In this document: positions 6,847 through 12,468 of the stretch, one piece after another
Layout of the letters: every line of letters starts with the position of its first letter
How positions within the stretch are numbered: position 1 is the first letter of the stretch
Assembly: GCA_964618855.1 (NCBI GenBank)
Contig: CAZUCD010000057.1
Span: 1 to 22,143 of the forward strand
Direction: 5' to 3'
Length of the DNA stretch: 22,143 nt
DNA from: CAZUCD01 sp964618855
GTDB lineage: Bacteria; Sumerlaeota; Sumerlaeia; SLMS01; JANRJK01
Position numbers and translations under genes: made by a program
Notes under the pieces: generated by a model
What the model saw: the letters and a program-made list of their open reading frames with translations, nothing else
Told to the model about the DNA's origin: nothing
Database searches by the model: none

Positions 6847-8529
6847 TCAGTAGTTCATGAAGTCCCCGACGCCGGCCGGCGCCTGCGTGCTGCCGAAGAT
6901 GCTGAACTCGAACGCGGGTGAAACCGAGAGGCCGCCCGGGGCGGATGCATCGTTCACGTACCAGCGCCCGTGCAGCGGCACGCCATCGAGCGCCACATTG
7001 TTGGGGAGCGCGAGCACGACCGAGGCGTAGCCGTTCCCGGCGCCGCTGCCGGAGACCGGCACCCCGGACACCGAGAGGAAGGGGCTCGCCGGGATCGAAG
7101 GGTCGTTGCCGGGATCCGTAAAGTCGATGACCAGCCGCGCCTGCGCACCGCCGAGCGCGCCCGTCATCGCGACGGTGAAGTTCGGGTTCCCGCCGAGGGG
7201 CGGCTCGATGGCGATCGGCTGCGGAGTGAACCCGCCCGTTCCGGCGGTCCCGGCACCCGTGACGATGGGCACGCGGTTCGACTCGGTGTAGAGCGTGGGC
7301 CGGTCGAAGGGCGCCTGCTCCGCGGCGACGCGCGGATCGGTCAGTGGCCGGCGCAGGAACGCCGCGAGGTCGGCGCGCTGGCCCGGGTTCAGGCCCAGCG
7401 GCCGCACGCGCGGGTCCTTGTTCGGCGCGTTGAAGTCGCCACCCCGGTTGTAGAAGTTCACCACGTCCTCGAGGGACGCGAACCGCCCGTTGTGCATGTA
7501 GGGAGCGCGCAACTCGACGTTGCGCAGGCTGGGCGTGCGGAACGCCCCGCGATCGGCGTTGTTTCCGGTTACCTCGAAGCGCCCCGCGTCCTCCGTGTTC
7601 GGCCGGACGCCGATGTAGTGGTACTGGTTGTCGCTGAACAGCGAGCCGGCGTGGCAGCCGATGCAGTTGCTGGCGACGAACACGCCCCAGCCACGCTGCT
7701 CCGCCGCGGTGAGGGCCCCGTTGCCGGAGTCGGCCGGGGTCTGGTTGGAGAACAGCGTGCGCTCGTAGGTCGCGATGGCGAGCGCGATGCGCGCGGGCGT
7801 CACCTCGGCCGTGCCGAACGCCTCCGCGAAGAGCGCGGGGTAGCTGCGCCCCGCGATCCAGGTCGACAGCGCCGCCGGCACCGAGGGCGAAAGCGCCAGG
7901 GGGCGCGCCCCCGCCACGTCCGCGGCGACGTCGCTCCAGTCCCGCCCCATGTGGCCCATCTCCCCCGCGTCCACAGGCGGGCCGAGCACCTGGCTCTCCA
8001 GCGCCGCGCCCGTGGCGAGCACCACCGCATTCGTCAGCGGATCACGGAACGTACCGGAGGCGCGCCCATCCCAGAACAGTTCCGGTGGGTACGCGGCATC
8101 GACGTAGGACTTCGACTTGCGGCGCGTCACCTGCGCACCAAGCCGGTAGATCGAGCTCCACTCATAGTTCCCCGCCGCGTTGTTCACCGGGACGCCCGGC
8201 GACCCCACCACGTCGTCTCCGTTTCCGGACACGCCGTCGACCCCGGGGTTCATCGCCGCTGGAAGGCCGAGGACCGACCTTGGATCCGAGCCCCCCTTGG
8301 GCGCGTGGTGGCACGTCCCGCACGACACCGTCCCCGTGGAGGAGAGCTGCTCATCCCAGAAGAGCGCCTTGCCGAGGTTGGCCTTGGCCGTCGTGATCGG
8401 GTTGCCGGCGGGTGCAACGGGGGGAGGCAGGGGCGGCGGCAGGGGGGGAGGGCCGCCCTGGGCGAGGATGCTGCCAGCCGTCAGCGCGCACGCCGCGGCG
8501 AGGATGTTCTGGCGGGGGGACTTGCTCAT
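6847..8529 (-). CDS. Di-heme cytochrome c peroxidase, MauG/CcpA family, with C-terminal beta extension
   Basis: This is a 560-residue exported c-type cytochrome. Residues 1-24 are a signal peptide (ILAAACALTAGSILAQ), followed by a Pro-rich linker (27-40). The two heme sites are C70-x-x-C73-H74 (SCGTCHH) and C289-x-x-C292-H293 (NCIGCH). The family signature FRTPSLRNVELRAPYMHNGRF is present in the second heme domain, as is LFWDEQLSSTGTVSC in the first. Members reduce H2O2 or oxidise protein or small-molecule targets in the periplasm. Peroxidases of this type are usually 330-450 residues. Here about 140 extra residues follow (from about residue 420), ending in GVPLHGRWYVNDASAPGGLS, a beta-rich tail of a kind I associate with secreted Planctomycetota proteins. 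An upstream in-frame ATG at 8574 exists, but GGAGG (8543-8539) 9 bases before the ATG at 8529 and the signal peptide favour the shorter start. Confidence 0.92.
   Translation of the reverse strand: MSKSPRQNILAAACALTAGSILAQGGPPPLPPPLPPPVAPAGNPITTAKANLGKALFWDEQLSSTGTVSCGTCHHAPKGGSDPRSVLGLPAAMNPGVDGVSGNGDDVVGSPGVPVNNAAGNYEWSSIYRLGAQVTRRKSKSYVDAAYPPELFWDGRASGTFRDPLTNAVVLATGAALESQVLGPPVDAGEMGHMGRDWSDVAADVAGARPLALSPSVPAALSTWIAGRSYPALFAEAFGTAEVTPARIALAIATYERTLFSNQTPADSGNGALTAAEQRGWGVFVASNCIGCHAGSLFSDNQYHYIGVRPNTEDAGRFEVTGNNADRGAFRTPSLRNVELRAPYMHNGRFASLEDVVNFYNRGGDFNAPNKDPRVRPLGLNPGQRADLAAFLRRPLTDPRVAAEQAPFDRPTLYTESNRVPIVTGAGTAGTGGFTPQPIAIEPPLGGNPNFTVAMTGALGGAQARLVIDFTDPGNDPSIPASPFLSVSGVPVSGSGAGNGYASVVLALPNNVALDGVPLHGRWYVNDASAPGGLSVSPAFEFSIFGSTQAPAGVGDFMNY
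8419..8452 (+). other. G-rich tract with quadruplex potential inside the peroxidase gene
   Basis: Four runs of three to seven G lie close together on the plus strand (8419-8424, 8430-8433, 8442-8448, 8450-8452), opposite the codons for the Pro-rich linker of the peroxidase. The second loop is 8 bases, slightly longer than the usual rule. It is most simply a by-product of proline codons. Confidence 0.3.
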
Positions 8530-8538
8530 GGTCTCGCA

Positions 8539-8543
8539 CCTCC
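8539..8543 (-). promoter_or_regulatory. Ribosome binding site that sets the peroxidase start
   Basis: Read on the minus strand this is GGAGG, 9 bases before the ATG at 8529. It lies downstream of the alternative ATG at 8574 and so supports the 560-residue product with its signal peptide at the very N-terminus. Confidence 0.7.
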
Positions 8544-8591
8544 GATGGGTGCGACACCATGGCGCAATCCGCATGCCGCAGTGTCGGAATC

Positions 8592-8615
8592 CCCGAGAAA
8601 CAGGGGTTTCTTGGG
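8592..8615. promoter_or_regulatory. Hairpin or operator-like palindrome in the divergent peroxidase/kinase promoter region
   Basis: CCCGAGAAAC (8592-8601) and GTTTCTTGGG (8606-8615) form a 10-pair stem with one G-U wobble and a 4-base loop. It is in the 258-base region between the divergent peroxidase and kinase genes, 62-86 bases before the peroxidase ATG. As DNA it is a near-perfect inverted repeat and a plausible operator; as RNA it could be a leader hairpin of the peroxidase transcript. No convincing sigma70 promoter was found nearby. Confidence 0.4.
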
Positions 8616-8787
8616 CCGATCATCCCCCCCGCTACGATTCCGAACCACGGTCGGATGTTCCAAGACGTACGGGCCGTCGCACTCCTGAGACGCCCGCTCG
8701 TGCAGGCCCGCTCCCCCATTCCTACTTGCCGCAATCCTCCCGTCGCGCTGAAGTCCCCAGCCACCCCGTCCAGCGAAGGCAGCCACG

Positions 8788-11700
8788 ATGTTGGAACCCC
8801 ATTCGACGCCCCCGAGTGATGCGCGTGAGTCCTGGATACCGACGCCGCCGAATGTCGCCGCCTGGGGCCAGGAGACAGTCCGCGCGACACGGCGGACCAT
8901 CGCGACCCTGGCCCCCGCCGAGGATTGCGCCCCGGTCACCCGGGAACGCGGCGATGATTCCGCGGGCACGCCATTCAGGCTCCACGAGCGCATCGCCATG
9001 GGAGGCATGGGCGAGGTGTGGGCGGGGATGCAGGAGTCCCTCGGCCGCGTGGTCGCGATCAAGCGCATCCGACACGACCGCATCGCCCACGCGAAGGACG
9101 AGCACCGCAACCGGTTGACGCGCGAGTTTCACAACGAGGCCCTCGTCGCGGCGGCGCTCGAGCATCCGAACATCGCCCCGGTGTACGACTTCGGCGCGGA
9201 CGAGGGGGGCGCGCCCCTCCTTGCCATGAAGATGGTCAAGGGCATGCCGTGGAATGAGCTGCTCGAGGCCGAACGCGGGAGCCTCCCGATGGAGGACTTC
9301 CTCGCGCGGCACCTCCCCATCCTGGTCTCGATGGGTCAGGCGGTCGCGTTCGCGCATGCGAGGGGGATCGTCCAGCGCGACCTCAAACCCGCGCAGGTGA
9401 TGGTGGGCGAGTTCGGCGAGGCGCTGCTGATGGACTGGGGTCTCGCGGTGCACTGCGGCGCCTCCGCCGGCGAGCCCGCCGTGGGCTCGGCGCTCGCACT
9501 GCCGGGTGTGCCCACGCCCGACACCGCCACCAATCCGGCAGGGACCCCCGCCCTGATGGCGCCGGAACAGACCGACCTCGATGCCCGTGGCATCGGCCCG
9601 CACACCGATGTCTTTCTTCTCGGCGGGACCCTCTACTACATCCTTTGCGGATCATACCCGTTCGAGTCGGACGAGGGATCGTCCGCCCTGGAGCTCGCGC
9701 GCGCGGGGCACCTCGTCCCCATCGAGGATCGCACCGCAGGCCGCAACGCCCCGCCGGAACTCGTCGCGACGGCAATGCGAGCCCTCTCGCGGGAGAAGGC
9801 GCGCCGCCATCCCTCCGCTCGCGAGTTCGTCGCGGAGGTTCAGGCGTACCTGAGCGGCGACGGTCGCCGCAGGCAGGCCTCCGAGCGCGTGGCCGTGGCG
9901 CGCCGCCTCCTTGATGCGCCGGACGCCACCTACGCGACCCTTGCATCGGCGCAGTCCGCCCTCGGGGAAGCCGCGCGGCACTGGCCCGCCCATGCTGAGA
10001 TCGAGCCGCTGCGCGAGGAGTGCCTCGCGCGGCAGGCGGAACTCGCCCTCGCGGAGGGGGACCTCGCCTTTGCGCGCGTGCAGGCGGGAGCCCTTGCGCA
10101 GGGCCCCCGCAGGGAGTCGCTGGCGGGACGGGTCCGCGGGGAGGAGGCGCGGCGCACACGTCGCAAGGGGCTCCTGCGCGTGGCGTCGGCGGCCGCCGTC
10201 GTCCTGGCGCTCGTCGCCGCGGGCGTCAGCACGGCATTCGCCGCGACCACCAGGCGCAAGAACGAGGAACTGGCGAAGCAGAAGGCCCTCGTCGAGGAGC
10301 AGCGCGCCGCCGCCGACGCGGGACGCGCCGCCGCAGAACGCGCCCGCTCCGTCGCCATGACCAACTACGAGGGGACGGGCCGCCTGGTCGGATACATGCT
10401 CCAGGACCTGCGCAAGTCCCTGGACCTCAGCCTGGAGCACGACGTCAGGATCGTCCGCGATGTCGCGATCCGCAGTTCGGAGTATTACCTCTCCGCCGGC
10501 ACGGACGACATGGACCGCGACCTCCTCGTCGAGCACGCAAACCAACTCGTCGACATGGTCCGCACGTACTCGGAACTCGGCATCCATGAGGACGCCGTCC
10601 GACTGGGAGATTCCGCGCTCGAGCTGCGGACGCGGCTCTTCGGTGCCGACTCCATCGAGGTGGGCGAGGTGCTCTCCTTCCTCGGCGGCCCGCGCCGCGA
10701 ACTGGGCTCGCGCGAGCAGGGACTCGCCGAGCTCGCCCGGTCCGTGGAACTGCTCGACGGCCATGTGCCCGAGGGGGACGACCGGCTCGTCATCGCGATC
10801 TCGAACCATGCGAGCGCGCTCGTGGAGGAGGGGCGCGGAGCCGAGGCGATCCTGCTGATGCGCAGGGCCCTCGCCGCCCGGGAGGCGACCCCGGGCAAGT
10901 ACCCGGGGCAGGTCGTCACGCTCAGGCACAACCTCGCGGGGGCGCTGATCGAACTGGATGAGCTGCGGGAGGCTGCGGAACTGCTCGAAGAGCAGGCCGC
11001 CTATCTCGAGGCGAACATGTCGGGCAACGAACGCGCGCTCATCACCCACCTATACATGCAGGCCAACCTTGTCCGCAAGTCAGGGGGGACCCCGGAACAG
11101 GTCCTGCCCCATCTGGAGCGCGCCCTCGAACTCTCCCGGTCCGTCAATGGCCCGGACCATCCCCACACCACGACGCTGCTGAACAACGTGGCGATGATGT
11201 GGCAGCGGACCGGGCGTGGCGCGGAGGCGCTCGCCGCGTTCGAGCAACTCTACGAGATGCGCAGGGCGCGCTACGGGGAGAACCACGCAGAAACAGCAGT
11301 CGTTCTGAACAACATCGGCATGACGCACGACGTGCTCGGCGACGAGGAGAAGGCGCTGGAGTGGTTCCTGCGCGCGAAGGCCTCGTTCGAGGCGGCGGTG
11401 GGCCCCGATGGGCTCGAGCTCGCCCCGGTGCTTGGCAACATCAGCCTGGCGCTGGCCGCGCGGGGACGCTTCGCGGAGGCCGAAGCAGAGGCCCGACGGG
11501 GACTCCGCATCCGGGAGGGGGCGTATGGGCCCCGCCATCCGGGTTCGCTCAACTCGCGGGTGAAGCTCCTTGCCGTTACGGTGCAGTGGGCGCGCCACGG
11601 GGACGGCGCGGGGGACTCGGCAGCCCAGTGGGCCGCCGCGCGCGACCTGATGGCGGAGTTTCGGGGGGAGGCGCTCCGCGTTCCTCCCGTCGCGGCCCAT

Positions 11701-11862
11701 GTGGCGGAGGCGCTCCTGCGGACGGGCGACCGGGCGGCTGCCATGGAGTACGCCCGGGCAGCCGCGGCGATGGGGTTCGGAACCGATGCGGACGACGAGG
11801 ACCAGGTCGCCTTTGCCGCAGTGTGCGCGGAACTCGGGGTGGAGCTGGCCCCCGCCCCGTAG
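8788..11862 (+). CDS. Membrane Ser/Thr protein kinase-like receptor with TPR sensor domain and atypical catalytic loop
   Basis: This is a 1024-residue protein. Residues 62-360 form a Hanks-type kinase domain: glycine loop IAMGGMGEV (69-77), VAIK lysine K92, helix-C NEA, catalytic loop QRDLKPAQ (196-203), DWG (216-218), MAPEQ. The domain resembles the large Planctomycetota kinases (family pattern HRDLKPANVMVG...MDWGLA). Two key residues differ: His of HRD is Q196 and the metal-binding Asn of KPxN is Q203, while the catalytic Asp198, Lys92 and DWG Asp are kept. A single membrane segment (about 461-483, AAAVVLALVAAGVSTAFAA) precedes a charged coiled coil. From about 560 to 930 come kinesin-light-chain-type TPRs (ALEWFLRAKASFEAAVGPDG, RGLRIREGAYGPRHPGS). 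GAAGG at 8775-8779, 8 bases before the ATG, supports the start. It is probably a signalling receptor with an intracellular N-terminal kinase; ligand and targets are unknown. Either an unusual active kinase or a pseudokinase is possible. Confidence 0.9.
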   Translation: MLEPHSTPPSDARESWIPTPPNVAAWGQETVRATRRTIATLAPAEDCAPVTRERGDDSAGTPFRLHERIAMGGMGEVWAGMQESLGRVVAIKRIRHDRIAHAKDEHRNRLTREFHNEALVAAALEHPNIAPVYDFGADEGGAPLLAMKMVKGMPWNELLEAERGSLPMEDFLARHLPILVSMGQAVAFAHARGIVQRDLKPAQVMVGEFGEALLMDWGLAVHCGASAGEPAVGSALALPGVPTPDTATNPAGTPALMAPEQTDLDARGIGPHTDVFLLGGTLYYILCGSYPFESDEGSSALELARAGHLVPIEDRTAGRNAPPELVATAMRALSREKARRHPSAREFVAEVQAYLSGDGRRRQASERVAVARRLLDAPDATYATLASAQSALGEAARHWPAHAEIEPLREECLARQAELALAEGDLAFARVQAGALAQGPRRESLAGRVRGEEARRTRRKGLLRVASAAAVVLALVAAGVSTAFAATTRRKNEELAKQKALVEEQRAAADAGRAAAERARSVAMTNYEGTGRLVGYMLQDLRKSLDLSLEHDVRIVRDVAIRSSEYYLSAGTDDMDRDLLVEHANQLVDMVRTYSELGIHEDAVRLGDSALELRTRLFGADSIEVGEVLSFLGGPRRELGSREQGLAELARSVELLDGHVPEGDDRLVIAISNHASALVEEGRGAEAILLMRRALAAREATPGKYPGQVVTLRHNLAGALIELDELREAAELLEEQAAYLEANMSGNERALITHLYMQANLVRKSGGTPEQVLPHLERALELSRSVNGPDHPHTTTLLNNVAMMWQRTGRGAEALAAFEQLYEMRRARYGENHAETAVVLNNIGMTHDVLGDEEKALEWFLRAKASFEAAVGPDGLELAPVLGNISLALAARGRFAEAEAEARRGLRIREGAYGPRHPGSLNSRVKLLAVTVQWARHGDGAGDSAAQWAAARDLMAEFRGEALRVPPVAAHVAEALLRTGDRAAAMEYARAAAAMGFGTDADDEDQVAFAAVCAELGVELAPAP

Positions 11863-11868
11863 GGCGGC

Positions 11869-12195
11869 TCAGTCGCGCGACAGGCGCTCGACGCCCGAGA
11901 CCCTCGACACGCGCTCGCGCGAGCGCGAGTCCCGCGGCCGTCCCGCGCGCTTTTCCCCCGCGTCCGCTTTCCGGTCGTAGATCGCGTCGAAGACCGAGGC
12001 CGCCACGAAGCAGAACCAAACGAACACAAGCGGCACCGCGAGCCCATATGGCTCCAGGGGCTTCTGGCCGACCTTCAGGGTGGTCGAAACCCAATACATG
12101 AGCAGCAGCATCGCCGCGGCTGCGAGGTTCAGCACCACGTAGCCAAGGAAGGATAGCTTTTGCCGGGGCCTGCCGCCCTGCCCGCCGGGTGCCAA
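11869..12195 (-). CDS. Small two-helix membrane protein with probable TTG start
   Basis: I do not recognise a family for this 108-residue product. Two membrane segments are clear: GYVVLNLAAAAMLLLMYWVS and GLAVPLVFVWFCFVAASVF, joined by a short loop (KVGQKPLEPY). The C-terminal third is highly charged (RKADAGEKRAGRPRDSRSRE and on), probably a cytoplasmic tail with a basic, nucleic-acid- or lipid-binding look. The start is the issue. TTG at 12195 has GGAGG exactly 8 bases upstream, whereas the ATG at 12294 in the same frame has no ribosome site and would add 33 residues that look like noncoding sequence. The gene is convergent with the kinase gene (6 bases between stops) and divergent from the secreted protein gene at 12469. 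Confidence 0.6.
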   Translation of the reverse strand: MAPGGQGGRPRQKLSFLGYVVLNLAAAAMLLLMYWVSTTLKVGQKPLEPYGLAVPLVFVWFCFVAASVFDAIYDRKADAGEKRAGRPRDSRSRERVSRVSGVERLSRD

Positions 12196-12203
12196 GGGGG
12201 TGT

Positions 12204-12208
12204 CCTCC
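12204..12208 (-). promoter_or_regulatory. Ribosome binding site deciding a TTG start
   Basis: Minus-strand GGAGG lies 8 bases before TTG at 12195. It is the strongest Shine-Dalgarno match near this gene and is the reason for choosing a non-ATG start. Confidence 0.6.
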
Positions 12209-12321
12209 AACCGAATCTGCGAACAGTGGCCCCCCAAAGGCGGGCTGCCGCAACCCGGAAGGACCCCCCAACCATCCGGCCGACCACGGCTCATGGACCC
12301 CCGACCCCGGGTGCACTTGCG

Positions 12322-12339
12322 ACTTGTCCCGTGACAAGT
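12322..12339. promoter_or_regulatory. Operator-like palindrome ACTTGTC-N4-GACAAGT
   Basis: This is a perfect 7-base inverted repeat with a 4-base spacer, and an extra CACTTG half-like element just upstream at 12314-12319. Its right half covers the predicted -35 box of the promoter for the secreted protein gene, the classic place for a repressor to block RNA polymerase. It also lies within the region from which the divergent small membrane protein gene must be transcribed. The cognate regulator is not in this window. Confidence 0.5.
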
Positions 12340-12359
12340 GGCCCATTCGTGCCTAACAT
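12331..12359 (+). promoter_or_regulatory. Sigma70-like promoter for the secreted multidomain protein gene
   Basis: GTGACA (12331-12336, five of six matches to the -35 consensus) is followed after exactly 17 bases by TAACAT (12354-12359, four of six matches to the -10). Transcription would start near 12366, leaving a leader of about 100 bases before the ATG at 12469. This is the best promoter I can see in the window. Confidence 0.5.
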
Positions 12360-12366
12360 CCAACAC

Positions 12367-12452
12367 GGGAATAATGAAGTTTCCCATGGGCGAATCGGTA
12401 AAATCCCGGATGCCGGTTCGCATGGGCATCCAGCCCCCCCGCACATAGCGGG
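12367..12452 (+). promoter_or_regulatory. Structured 5' leader with three short hairpins
   Basis: Downstream of the promoter the leader RNA can form GGGAA/TTCCC (12367-12371 with 12381-12385), GGATGCC/GGCATCC (12408-12414 with 12425-12431, 10-base loop) and CCCGC/GCGGG (12438-12442 with 12448-12452, 5-base loop). The last hairpin ends three bases before the AGGAG ribosome site (12455-12459), so it could influence translation. I could not match it to a known riboswitch class. Confidence 0.35.
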
Positions 12453-12468
12453 ACAGGAGATTCAAGGA

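Noticed and set aside
6847..8529. Assigning the peroxidase as MauG for tryptophan tryptophylquinone maturation
   Set aside because: No methylamine dehydrogenase genes are nearby and the family is broad; the di-heme peroxidase level is what the sequence supports.
12360..12468. Leader as a known riboswitch (cobalamin, SAM, c-di-GMP)
   Set aside because: None of the conserved sequence blocks of those classes is present; only plain hairpins can be supported.
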